NCBI GenBank assembly: GCA_030549855.1
Contig: JAUQQP010000044.1
Location: forward strand, 1 to 64,000
Reading direction: 5' to 3'
Length of the DNA: 64,000 nucleotides
DNA from: Cyanobacteriota bacterium SRBZ.bins.94.201705
GTDB taxonomy: Bacteria > Cyanobacteriota > Cyanobacteriia > Cyanobacteriales > Cyanobacteriaceae
Shown here: positions 46,303 through 54,507 of the stretch, one piece after another
Numbering within the stretch: the stretch's first letter is position 1
How the letters are laid out: every line of letters begins with the position of its first letter
Notes under the pieces: generated by a model
Told to the model about the DNA's origin: nothing
What the model saw: the letters and a program-made list of their open reading frames with translations, nothing else
Database searches by the model: none
Position numbers and translations under genes: made by a program

Positions 46303-47370
46303 GTGTCTAGACAACCCCGTTTACTTATTGCTGCTAGTGGCACAGGGGGGCATCTGTTCCCCGCTTTGGCTGTCGCTAAGAAATTACACCAATACCACAT
46401 TCAATGGTTGGGAGTACCTCACCGTTTGGAAACGAAGGTGGTGTCTGGAATTTATCCCCTACACACGGTAGATTTGGACGGATTTCAGACTAATTCTATT
46501 TTGAAAGCAGTTGTGTTACTAAGCAAAATGCTTAAAGCCGTCCTCAAGGTGTATGGTATAATAGTTGGGGAGAAAATCCGGGTGGTGTTTACAACAGGGG
46601 GATATATTGCCGCCCCAGCCATTATTGCCGCCAAGCTGGCAGGGATTCCCGTGGTTTTACACGAGTCCAATGCTATCCCCGGGAGGGTGACTAGATGGTT
46701 TGCCTCCTGGTGCGACTTGGTGGCTGTTGGCTTCCACAACACGCAAAAGCGTCTAAAAAAGGCGAAAACCCAATGGATTACTACCCCTGTAAGGGAGGAA
46801 TTCCTCTCCCCACAGCCACTGGAATTAGACATCCCGGAAAATGTGCCTCTGGTAGTGGCAATGGGGGGCTCCCAGGGAGCTGTGGCTTTGAATAAACTAG
46901 TAAGAGGGGCTGCTAGTAGTATTTTGTCCACCGGCGCCTACCTGGTCCATTTGACAGGGAGTCAGGATGAAGAATTTGGCACCTTTTCCCATCCCCGCTA
47001 CATAGAAATGCCCTTTTATGATAAAATGGGGGCACTGCTACAACGGGCTACTCTGGCCATTAGTCGTGCCGGTGCTAGTAGTCTCACTGAATTGGCCATT
47101 ACTGGTACTCCTTCTATTCTTATACCCTATCCCTTTGCCGCCGACGACCATCAGTTTTACAATGGCCAGGAGTTTGTCAATGCTGGTGCTTCATTGATGT
47201 TTCGTCAGGAACACATTACCTCCGACCTCTTGGCCGAAACTGTTATTTACCTCCTCCAACATCCGGAAAAATTGTCCTATATGGCCCAACAGGCTTCTCT
47301 TCTTGCCTCTCCTGACAGTGCTATCATCTTGGCAGATATTATCTCTCGTTTTGCTTCTCCTTCCTCTTAA
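46303..47370 (+). CDS. murG: UDP-GlcNAc:undecaprenyl-PP-MurNAc-pentapeptide GlcNAc transferase
   Basis: Makes lipid II on the inner face of the plasma membrane, the last cytoplasmic peptidoglycan step. The 355-residue GT-B fold has the N-terminal glycine loop AASGTGGHLFPALA, GGYIAAPA, HESNAIPGRVTR, the second G-loop VAMGGSQGA, and the donor-site SRAGASSLTELAITGTPSILIPYPFAADDHQFYN. The start is GTG at 46303 (upstream frame has no ATG). It is followed 38 bases later by the DUF4340 gene. Confidence 0.96.
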   Translation: MSRQPRLLIAASGTGGHLFPALAVAKKLHQYHIQWLGVPHRLETKVVSGIYPLHTVDLDGFQTNSILKAVVLLSKMLKAVLKVYGIIVGEKIRVVFTTGGYIAAPAIIAAKLAGIPVVLHESNAIPGRVTRWFASWCDLVAVGFHNTQKRLKKAKTQWITTPVREEFLSPQPLELDIPENVPLVVAMGGSQGAVALNKLVRGAASSILSTGAYLVHLTGSQDEEFGTFSHPRYIEMPFYDKMGALLQRATLAISRAGASSLTELAITGTPSILIPYPFAADDHQFYNGQEFVNAGASLMFRQEHITSDLLAETVIYLLQHPEKLSYMAQQASLLASPDSAIILADIISRFASPSS

Positions 47371-47408
47371 ATTATCTGCCTCATTTTCTCCTTTTTACTC
47401 TTGGCCAG

Positions 47409-47990
47409 ATGAGACTAAAAAACACTACTATCTTCCTCTCAATTGCTGCTATCTCCCTGGCTGTTATTGCTGTTTTCCCCTATGCAAAATCTGTTGTATT
47501 TTCCACTTTTCCTGGTTTTACTACTAAAATTGCCAAGGATGACCATCTTATTTTTCCCTTTTCCCCCGAAAGGATAAAAAAAATTAAGCTGCGGTTGGCT
47601 AATAACAATTATCTGGAATTTGTCCGCACAAGCAATCAACCCCCTCAATGGCAGATGATTTATCCTGAAAAGACTAAAGCCAATGATGCCGCCATTTCCT
47701 TTCTTACCAGTTTATTCCCCACTGCCAAGAGAGAAATAGAATTGACTCCTACTCCCCAACAGAGACAAGAATATGGCATATCTTCTTCCTCCCCCACCAT
47801 TGATGTTTTTCTCCAGGATGGACAAAATTACCGCATCCTTCTTGGCAAATCCAACTTTGACGACACTCAGATTTATGCTGAGGTTGTTTTCCCCGAATCT
47901 TCTAAACAAACTCCTCGAATCTTTCTCCTTTCAAAGAGTTTTCTTTATGCTATCCAACGGGATTTTTCTGAGTGGAAACAACCTCAATAA
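47409..47990 (+). CDS. DUF4340 family membrane-anchored protein
   Basis: A 193-residue protein with an N-terminal membrane segment (about 6-27) followed by a soluble beta-rich domain: IKKIKLRLANNNYLEFVRT, then WQMIYPEKTKANDAAISFLTSLFPTAKREIE, and GKSNFDDTQIYAEVV. This matches the DUF4340 pattern, often found with GldG-type ABC systems, but none is adjacent here. It is probably in the murG transcript. Confidence 0.8.
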   Translation: MRLKNTTIFLSIAAISLAVIAVFPYAKSVVFSTFPGFTTKIAKDDHLIFPFSPERIKKIKLRLANNNYLEFVRTSNQPPQWQMIYPEKTKANDAAISFLTSLFPTAKREIELTPTPQQRQEYGISSSSPTIDVFLQDGQNYRILLGKSNFDDTQIYAEVVFPESSKQTPRIFLLSKSFLYAIQRDFSEWKQPQ

Positions 47991-48143
47991 TTTCTCTTAT
48001 TCTTCCTTTATACCCGCTTTTTTTCCAGCAGCATACTGAGGCTGATATTGGTATAAAACAGTGATCTAATTACCAGTATAATCTGTTCATAATTATTTTT
48101 ATTGCCGCAAGACGTTATAATATCACCATAGTAGCCATATAAA

Positions 48144-48581
48144 TTATCTCCAATTATGGAATCGATGGGAAAATCGGAGGGTTGTTGTTTTTCTACAACC
48201 TCTAGTTACAAGGAGGGAAATACAGGAGGAATTACAATCATAAATACCACTATCATAGCAAGCCAGAAATAGCAAGTCGTTAACCAGATTGTTAACCCCG
48301 CCAACCAACTTATTCACCCTCTTGAGAGATTGAAGAAGACTGTCCAAATCGGGAAAAGAGGGGGATAATAAACCTTCAATATTAGCCTTGATGGCAGCGG
48401 TGAATTGTTTTAAACCCTGACAGGAGTCTTTGCTGGGTTGACTGTCAATTCCAGATAACCACCAACCGGTAGACGCAACTGCAACAATCAAAGGGATAAT
48501 CCCAACAGTTAAATCGAAAATAGGTTTACGAAAGGGTTTAACAATTCCAATTTTTTCGCCTAGGATAGCATATAATATCAA
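48144..48581 (-). CDS. Hypothetical protein with one membrane segment (uncertain)
   Basis: A 145-codon frame whose only available start is TTG at 48581, with an in-frame TAA seven codons upstream. It encodes a hydrophobic segment (LTVGIIPLIVAVASTGWWL), a helical soluble part (LKQFTAAIKANIEGLL) and a Cys-rich end. Base use by codon position looks coding, but the poor start and lack of recognisable homology leave open a decayed or truncated gene. Confidence 0.4.
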   Translation of the reverse strand: MILYAILGEKIGIVKPFRKPIFDLTVGIIPLIVAVASTGWWLSGIDSQPSKDSCQGLKQFTAAIKANIEGLLSPSFPDLDSLLQSLKRVNKLVGGVNNLVNDLLFLACYDSGIYDCNSSCISLLVTRGCRKTTTLRFSHRFHNWR

Positions 48582-48851
48582 AATAACCGCTTTTTGTTAG
48601 GAGATATATACCTTTATGCTCCACCATTTGCCTATTTTTATCTTGATTTGATTGCCATGCCTTTTTTTGATGCTAATACTTGCCATTTAAAACATACTAA
48701 ATCTACCCCTAATCCCCAAAAATTCGCCCTCTTACAACTTTCTATGATAGCAAAACCCCTTTTCCACCATCTAATTCCTGTACCTAATCACCAGTATCCC
48801 CTCCCGAAAACTTTAGCAAAAATCATAATTAGGTCTGCACTTTTAGCCTAG

Positions 48852-49303
48852 TATAATTATTTTTCAACTTTCCCCAGTAATATTATCCCGAAGGTTTAAT
48901 AGGGTTAATTTTCTCTCCAAAACCCACTTTCCTCTGCCAATTACCCGGAGTACGTATTATAATTATTTATAATATCTAACGAGAGTATTTATAAGGCTAT
49001 ATCCATAACAATCTTAATAGCCAATCACGACATAAACCCCCTATTTTCTCATCTAAAAAAATCCATATTCCCTTGCAATTCTGCCCACTTATACGAAAAA
49101 AATTTCGGAAAATTAGTACCATGAAGCTGGCGAATGATTTATTTTTTGCCGCCTACTACAGAGAGAAAATTTTGGCCAAAAGCTATTTTTTGTCCAATGT
49201 TAATTTGAAACTAGCATACACCTGTTGACTGCAGGATTCTTATGGTTAATCTTCGACAATTTATCTATCTTGGACACTCAGCTTTTTTCTCCCGATATCC
49301 CCC
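48852..49303. other. Non-coding stretch, AT-rich
   Basis: No supported gene. Frames on both strands are short and stop-rich. I see poly-T and poly-A runs and no strong hairpin until the promoter at 49304. The adjoining 48594-48851 frame is also not convincing. Confidence 0.6.
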
Positions 49304-49339
49304 TTGACATTTTGCCTGCGTCCGTGCTATCGTAGTAGT

Positions 49340-49395
49340 GATAGGGTGGGGGGCGTTGGTTTACGCCTCAGACACTTGTCCTGATTTCGTTTTTA
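49340..49395 (+). ncRNA. Candidate small RNA upstream of rpoZ
   Basis: A good promoter (TTGACA 49304-49309, 18 bases, TATCGT 49328-49333) predicts a start near 49340. The next 55 bases form a stem (49350-49356 with 49363-49369, loop TGGTTT), then a second stem (TCAGAC 49368-49373 with GTCCTGA 49378-49384) directly followed by TTTCGTTTTT. That is a complete short transcription unit with an intrinsic terminator. It is not Yfr1 (no ACTCCTCACAC) or tmRNA or 6S by inspection. It could also be an attenuated rpoZ leader. Confidence 0.45.
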
Positions 49396-49416
49396 TTGAA
49401 TATAATTACTGACAGC

Positions 49417-49583
49417 TGCGATAAATGGCTCAGAGTTGGCTTTGCCACGTGGCCTCGTTGGCTCGATTTATCGTATATTATCGGTTTTATTTGATATAAA
49501 TTTTCATTTAAAAAGTAGGCAGGGGCGGCCCTGACAGTCACCTCTCCTGCCGTCCCACACCTCCATTGTAGCAAAGGGGGCGG
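49417..49583 (+). promoter_or_regulatory. Structured region / rpoZ 5' leader
   Basis: Three stem-loops lie between the candidate small RNA and rpoZ. They are a 10-base-arm stem at 49417-49426 / 49466-49475 with an internal GC-rich palindrome (GCCACGTGGC), a stem GGCAGG 49518-49523 / CCTGCC 49546-49551 extended by wobble pairs, and CAAAGG/CCTTTG at about 49572-49588. Nothing here encodes protein. The arrangement suggests a folded leader that could influence rpoZ expression. Confidence 0.45.
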
Positions 49584-49653
49584 CCTTTGTGTGTAAAGAT
49601 TTATAAAATAAGTTATAATGAGAGGGAGGAAAAGGGAAAAAGGCAGAAGGGGA

Positions 49654-49887
49654 ATGGTGAAAAAGAACAATTTTGACTCGAATCAGATAATGTTTAGGAC
49701 AGACGCTCTACTGTCAGCGGCGTCAAATCGTTATAGAATAACAGTAAAGGTGGCACAGAGGGCAAAGGAAAGGAGAAGACAGGAATTGGAAAAAGAGAAT
49801 GGGGAGGAGTCAATGAAGCCAGTAATAAGGGCTATCATAGAAATGTCGGACGAGTTAACGCAACCGGAAATAATAAGCGATGAATGA
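49654..49887 (+). CDS. rpoZ: DNA-directed RNA polymerase omega subunit
   Basis: A 77-residue protein with [28 protein letters not shown] and the C-terminal [21 protein letters not shown], the typical cyanobacterial omega. Omega aids beta-prime folding and, in Synechocystis, affects recruitment of the primary sigma factor. Start at the ATG at 49654, with AGAAGGGG just upstream, in preference to the upstream in-frame start. It overlaps the next gene by eight bases. Confidence 0.95.
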   Translation: MVKKNNFDSNQIMFRTDALLSAASNRYRITVKVAQRAKERRRQELEKENGEESMKPVIRAIIEMSDELTQPEIISDE

Positions 49888-50482
49888 GAGAGGGTGTAAG
49901 AAAGAGAAAAGAGGGGTGGTGGGGGGAGTGATGCTGCTGCTGTTGGGTTTTTTTGTGACAGTGTGGGAAGAAGAGGTGTTGGCAGAAAGGTTAACCCCCG
50001 AGACGGTAGCAGAGAAAGTATATCAACAGATGCCAGAATTGCCGAGGGAAAACCACTATATTCAAAGGGAAACGGGGAAAGTGGCAAAGGAAAACAGTCT
50101 GATTAGTAGAATGGTAAGATACCATCAATATGTGAAATCCCGCCCCACTGGTTATCGTCTCGACTGGAAGTTGACGTTGGCAGATTATCTGGGGAAAAAT
50201 GAGATAATAGACGAGCAGCGTTATCCAGGGAGTACAACCCTAACGAAAAACCCCCTAGAGGGTGACAAGGAGGCTATAAGGAGACTGACTCGTCAACAGA
50301 GGGGAAAACTGGTAGACTTGCTGACAGGCATTTACAATCCGATTAACGGTGGGGAGTCGAAACCGCAGTCGCCATCAGAAGGGAAAAGGGAAACAGAAAA
50401 ACAGGAAACAGGAAAAGACAATCCCCCCAAGCCGCTGTTAGCTAAACCCGGGGAGGCAAAAAAATTGTTGCTGTCTCCATAG
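49880..50482 (+). CDS. Conserved hypothetical exported protein, coupled to rpoZ
   Basis: A 200-residue protein with a basic start and a hydrophobic signal or anchor ([14 protein letters not shown], about 14-35), a soluble middle ([42 protein letters not shown]) and a Lys/Glu/Pro-rich C-terminal tail. An eight-base overlap with rpoZ implies translational coupling. Similar rpoZ-linked proteins of unknown function seem common in cyanobacteria. It ends seven bases from the convergent SH3 gene. Confidence 0.8.
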   Translation: MNERGCKKEKRGVVGGVMLLLLGFFVTVWEEEVLAERLTPETVAEKVYQQMPELPRENHYIQRETGKVAKENSLISRMVRYHQYVKSRPTGYRLDWKLTLADYLGKNEIIDEQRYPGSTTLTKNPLEGDKEAIRRLTRQQRGKLVDLLTGIYNPINGGESKPQSPSEGKRETEKQETGKDNPPKPLLAKPGEAKKLLLSP

Positions 50483-50489
50483 ACGCCAG

Positions 50490-50993
50490 TCAGTCGCCAC
50501 AGTGGAGATAGTTGGCATTAACCCAACCCTCCATGCCTGTGACACGACCATTAGGCCCACTTACTACTCTAACATAGTACCAAGGGAAGTCCCCTGCCAG
50601 ATAGTCCACCGTGTTGCCATTGTTTAAACCTGCAATGGATTCGCCGCCGGGAGACTTTCTTAAAGCCAGTTGTCCTCTTTTTAATCCTACCACTACACAG
50701 TCCCCTCCTCTTCCCCCCCCTGCCAGTCTTACCTGGCTTTCATGGATATATCCCATTCTGCCGCAGGCGTCTGTTAGATACCATCCTCTCTCATATCCGT
50801 ATACGTTGATGTTTACACGACTGGGGATAACACACAAGATTTTCCCATTAGGTACCACTCTAACATTAGAGGGAGGGTCCATTACAAAGGCTGTGCCAGC
50901 CAAAGCCTCTTTTGCTGCTACTCCCAAAAGGCATACTATTCCTATACTTGCCCCCACCATGCCGCCTTTTATGAATTTCCCTTTCATTGCCAT
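50490..50993 (-). CDS. Exported SH3b-domain protein
   Basis: A 167-residue protein with a signal peptide (about 1-32; GASIGIVCLLGVAAKEALA) and two bacterial SH3 domains (about 40-90 and 95-165). Key pieces are SNVRVVPNGKILCVI, GYIHESQVRLAG, LALRKSPGGESIAGLNNGNTV, and WVNANYLHC. Four or more cysteines may form disulfides. SH3b domains bind peptidoglycan or polysaccharide. It is convergent with the rpoZ-linked gene. Confidence 0.87.
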   Translation of the reverse strand: MAMKGKFIKGGMVGASIGIVCLLGVAAKEALAGTAFVMDPPSNVRVVPNGKILCVIPSRVNINVYGYERGWYLTDACGRMGYIHESQVRLAGGGRGGDCVVVGLKRGQLALRKSPGGESIAGLNNGNTVDYLAGDFPWYYVRVVSGPNGRVTGMEGWVNANYLHCGD

Positions 50994-51464
50994 ATCCCTC
51001 CTCTTGCTCCCTTGTTATCCTTATTCTATCCTGGTAGGACTTTCCAGCTAATATTTTGTTTCCCATCTGTTTCTTTTTCTTTACACTTTCTTGCCTTTTA
51101 TTCCCCCCATTATCATCACAACAATAATCATGGGCGGCATTTGCCACTTCTCTCCTTTCCTTTTCCCCAGCATTATTGAAATTTACTTTTATTGTCTCCC
51201 CCGCAAATACCTTATCTTCCCTTGGTTTTTACCAATTTATTCTATCTGCTTATCCCCAGGTATATCTATAATAAATATCAAAAAAAAATTAGACACAACA
51301 CCCCATTGTATCTTTAAGGCTATCCTAACATTGCCTATCTTTTTTTGTCAAGGGAAAACAGAAATGACGTAGTGGTTATCGTTTACTGTAATAAACTCTT
51401 GTAGTTGATATAGTTAAAAAGCCAATGGAGGGATAGAATATGACCCTAGTTAAGGGAGGAGGGG
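50994..51464. other. Intergenic stretch without a supported gene
   Basis: An open frame at 51091-51372 gives a hydrophobic 93-residue peptide but lacks a Shine-Dalgarno and family character. A strong GGGAGGAGGGG just before 51465 belongs to the decayed gene that follows. Confidence 0.5.
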
Positions 51465-53137
51465 ATGTGGCAGTTGGTAGGGAATTTAGAGGAGTATAGC
51501 CATTTTTTTGGGGTATGGTTTTCTGCCTTGACAGTGGGGGTTTTGATAGTCACAGTTTCGGAGGTTTTTGAGGGGAAGGTTTTTGAGGGAAAAAAGCCTC
51601 ATTATTAAAACCAGAAGGGGAAAGATTAAACCTTTTTTTGAGGGGAGTGTTTCTAGGGTTTTTTGTAGGATATATATAACTGGAGGAAGACTTTGCCTAT
51701 ATTGACAACGCCCAGTTAAACCCCTTTTCGTTGATAGGAAAATTTACACCCCTCTCTATTCAACCAGAAATAGGTAGATTTTGGCCTTTTGGTTTACAGG
51801 AGTATAACTTAATATCCCTAATTAGCAAAACCCCGGCAGCCTGCCACTTCTACTCTGTTATTCAGTCAATTGTAAACCCGTGACTTTGTTGGAAAATCCT
51901 CTCACCGATTGGAGAAATCTACCGCCTTGTTATTCTTACGTTATTATTGATTCAAAGTACCTTTGTGCTGTGTTTTTTCAACCTAATATGCCCGGAGAGA
52001 AACATAATATTCTTCTTGGCGGTATTCATGTACTGTCTAGTGGCATATGAGGAGAGTAGGAGAATAGCATATCGGATTATAGCTGCTGTAGCGGCCCAGT
52101 TTATGCTTTATAATAGGGGGCCAGTATTTGTAATGCCAGCTAGTTTTTCCCTGGGAAATATAGTAGGCGACTAGCTAGAGAGGGATAAAAACCTGCCGAC
52201 AACAACAACGAGAGAATTGATGGGAAAACACCCTCTGACTGTACGTCTGTTGTTGCTGGCAATGGTCTATTTTAACCCCTAATACATGGAACAGAGTGGA
52301 AACCCCCTACAATTAAGACGTTGACATACAGGTTAATTTTGTGGTAGGTTTGTCCAAGTATTTGAGGCTATCTCCAAGCCTGACAATTTTTCTATTGTTT
52401 TTCTCCTGGCGTTGCTTTTGGGTGGGGACAAGAAAAGGGGAAATAGACGCGTTGTAGGATTCTCTGGCATTAGGGGTTTTATTGTACTTTTTAGCCTATC
52501 TAAAACTGGGACTGTATGGCAATTATATAGCACCAGTGGATTTTCTGGCAATTTTGTATTTGAGTAAGCCAGGCTATAAAACAGTCTCCTGGCGTAGGAG
52601 GAGTAAACAATTTTTGTGCCTCATCCTGTTGGTAAGTTTACTGGCTGTTAACATTGCGGCGTCGTCTTATGGAATTCTCTTCCGCAAGAAGTATATCGAG
52701 GTGAGAGGAGAAATTGCTAGCCTTATTAAAGAATACATAGACAGTCGCCCGAAAGGGATAGTATTGTTTTTTCCTGCCCCTTATGAAAGTCTATATAATG
52801 GCTTTAACATCATGGAGTTTGTCTCTTATTTCAACTACAAAGGCTTTCCCCTTTTGATTAAAGGCTATGAGAGGGAGGGACAGTGTATAATTACTAAAGC
52901 CCCAGAAAAATTACCAGACAATTTGTGTTTTCCGAGGGGTTGTGGGTTGGCCTTTCAATGTTTTTCTGCTAGCCAGAGGGGGGTGATTTAATTGTTTTTT
53001 TGACACCCATTCCAGTGACAGACGAATACCAAAAACATAGCAACTTGTTGTTTCACCACCAATCCCAACTCTGGGGGGTAGAGGGGATATTATATCTCCT
53101 GGCAAGGGTGATGAAAATAGACAAAAAATGGCGGTAG
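51465..53137 (+). pseudogene. Decayed multi-pass membrane protein gene (GT-C glycosyltransferase-like)
   Basis: A convincing start (ATG 51465 after GGGAGGAGGGG) opens 47 good codons before TAA at 51606. The shifted frame from about 51594 then continues through LEEDFAYIDNAQLNPFS, IQPEIGRFWPFGLQEYN and several membrane helices, with stops TAA 51677, TGA 51881 and TAG 52172. After more shifts the frame to 52989 gives ALGVLLYFLAYLKLGLYG and a soluble C-terminal part. A last slip in a six-G run at 52978-52983 restores DLIVFLTPIPVTDEYQK to TAG at 53137. The TM1 then EExxY/ID layout and helix count resemble GT-C enzymes (inference). Confidence 0.75.
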
Positions 53138-53273
53138 TTGAATGGCGGACAACAAAATAACAACGGTGTAATGTAAATTTTTACTGAGAAAAAGTGGTAC
53201 CATTGGCATAAAAGTATTGGGGGAAGGGGATAGAAGTCATGGAGAAACTATTAGACAATGGAGGAGTGAAAAA

Positions 53274-53450
53274 ATGGCCAAAAACACAGGGGAAGGATGG
53301 AGTATTGGCAGTGTGAGGAATTGGAGTCAAACCTACAACCCACAAAACGATACCTGGATGAAGAGAGATACAGACACGGGAAGGTTTATGGATGGCAAGG
53401 ATATCCCCCATAAGGGAGTTGCCAAAGGGCCCGACAAACGCAGAAAATAA
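53274..53450 (+). CDS. Small basic protein (58 residues), conserved family
   Basis: A 58-residue protein with a good Shine-Dalgarno (GGAGG, 53260-53264). The sequence IGSVRNWSQTYNPQNDTWMK, then RDTDTGRFMDGK and the KGVAKGPDKRRK end, matches a small hydrophilic protein family I recall from many bacterial genomes, usually hypothetical. It is highly basic, and nucleic-acid binding would be a guess. It starts 136 bases after the decayed gene. Confidence 0.75.
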   Translation: MAKNTGEGWSIGSVRNWSQTYNPQNDTWMKRDTDTGRFMDGKDIPHKGVAKGPDKRRK

Positions 53451-53901
53451 TGACAACATGAGGGAAAATTACGAGTAAGCAGAAGGCTTATCCTTACCCT
53501 TGGAGAGGAGAAAGAAGAGTTGTCCTTATCGCCGGGGAAGGTACATGTAGTAATGCCCTATCCCAATAACAGACGAATAATAATCATTATCCTATATTTG
53601 ACAAGAAGGGGTGGGGCAGCTAAAAAAAGTGACAATCATTGACATTTTGTGTGTTGACTGTCTGGCAAGGGATGATGAGAGTAAATGGCTATTCAATAGA
53701 AGGGGTGTAGACAAATCATGGGGAAAAATCAACAAACCGGCAGGGTGGGGGATGGGGAGGGTTTATTGGGAGACAATGATAACAGAAAAATGACAATCAT
53801 TCTAACAACTTCAGAGGCAAGCGGATATTGTAGACTAGATATGGAATATTGAATTGTTTTCCCCTTAAGTCTAGTTTGTAGAAGGGAGTGGGGATAGTCT
53901 G
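53451..53901. other. Intergenic stretch upstream of def with several Fur/Zur-like boxes
   Basis: No convincing gene: the 53611-53793 frame has a GTG start and no family character. Four related A/T-rich motifs occur: ATAATCATTAT at 53580-53590 (perfect 5-1-5 palindrome), GACAATCATTGAC at 53631-53643, GACAATGATAAC at 53772-53783, and TGACAATCATTCT at 53791-53803. They resemble Fur-family operators. Confidence 0.35.
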
Positions 53902-54378
53902 ATGGCTTTAGAGATATTACAAATAGGGAATCCCATTCTCAGGCAGGTGGCTAGAGAGGTGAGTGACATTGAGGAGGAGAGGATTCAAAAGCTGATTGAC
54001 GACTTGATTAGCCTCACCCTATCGGCAAATGGGGTGGGTATAGCGGCGCCACAGGTGGGGGTATCTGAGAGACTAATTATAGTGGCTTCCCATCCCAATC
54101 CCCGTTATCCTGACGCGCCTTTGATGTCCCCACTGGCAATGATAAACCCTCGCATTGTATCCTATTCCCAGGAGATGGTAAAGGGGAATGAAGGTTGTCT
54201 CAGTGTCAGGGGGAAAAGGGGGGATGTTTCTCGTCATCGGGAGATAGAGGTGGAGTATTATACTCGTGATGGCAAATTCCACCGTCGACAGTATTCCGAC
54301 TTTGTTGCTAGGATTATCCAACATGAGATAGACCACCTTAATGGTATTCTTTTTGTGGATCGTCTTGATGGGGGTTAG
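53902..54378 (+). CDS. def: Peptide deformylase
   Basis: Removes the formyl group from nascent chains and is Fe2+ or Zn2+ dependent. The 158-residue protein has all three motifs: GVGIAAPQVG (44-53), EGCLSV (metal Cys99) and HEIDH (His141, Glu142, His145). It is short, ending 13 residues after HEIDH, which is normal for some cyanobacterial copies. The stop is followed by about 130 non-coding bases before lptC. The upstream region has Fur/Zur-like boxes. Confidence 0.95.
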   Translation: MALEILQIGNPILRQVAREVSDIEEERIQKLIDDLISLTLSANGVGIAAPQVGVSERLIIVASHPNPRYPDAPLMSPLAMINPRIVSYSQEMVKGNEGCLSVRGKRGDVSRHREIEVEYYTRDGKFHRRQYSDFVARIIQHEIDHLNGILFVDRLDGG

Positions 54379-54411
54379 GAAATAGGAATTAGGAGGTGTG
54401 GGTAGGAAGGT

Positions 54412-54459
54412 GGGAGGGATAGGGCTTGTTTTTGCCTGCCTTTGGCTTGTCTTATGCCC
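54412..54459 (-). repeat. Short dispersed repeat, copy after def (other copy at 40436-40461)
   Basis: The reverse strand of 54444-54459 is identical to GGGCATAAGACAAGCC at 40436-40451. The flank CAAGCCCTATCCCT (54428-54415) repeats 40446-40459. In the 40.4 kb copy the two halves overlap; in this one they are separated by about 21 bases. Both copies lie between genes. Confidence 0.5.
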
Positions 54460-54507
54460 AGGGGAGAAAAGACATAATGGACAATAGGGGGGATATAGGG
54501 ATATAGC

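Noticed and set aside
48594-48851. 85-residue open frame on the plus strand
   Set aside because: TTG start, no Shine-Dalgarno, odd composition; reads like chance in AT-rich sequence.
51091-51372. 93-residue hydrophobic frame
   Set aside because: No ribosome-binding site and low-complexity Ile/Pro/Phe composition; T-rich DNA explains it.
51465-53137. Stop-codon recoding or selenoprotein explanation
   Set aside because: TAA, TGA and TAG all occur together with frameshifts, so decay is far simpler.
53611-53793. 60-residue GTG frame
   Set aside because: No family character and it lies among Fur-like motifs; kept only as non-coding context.
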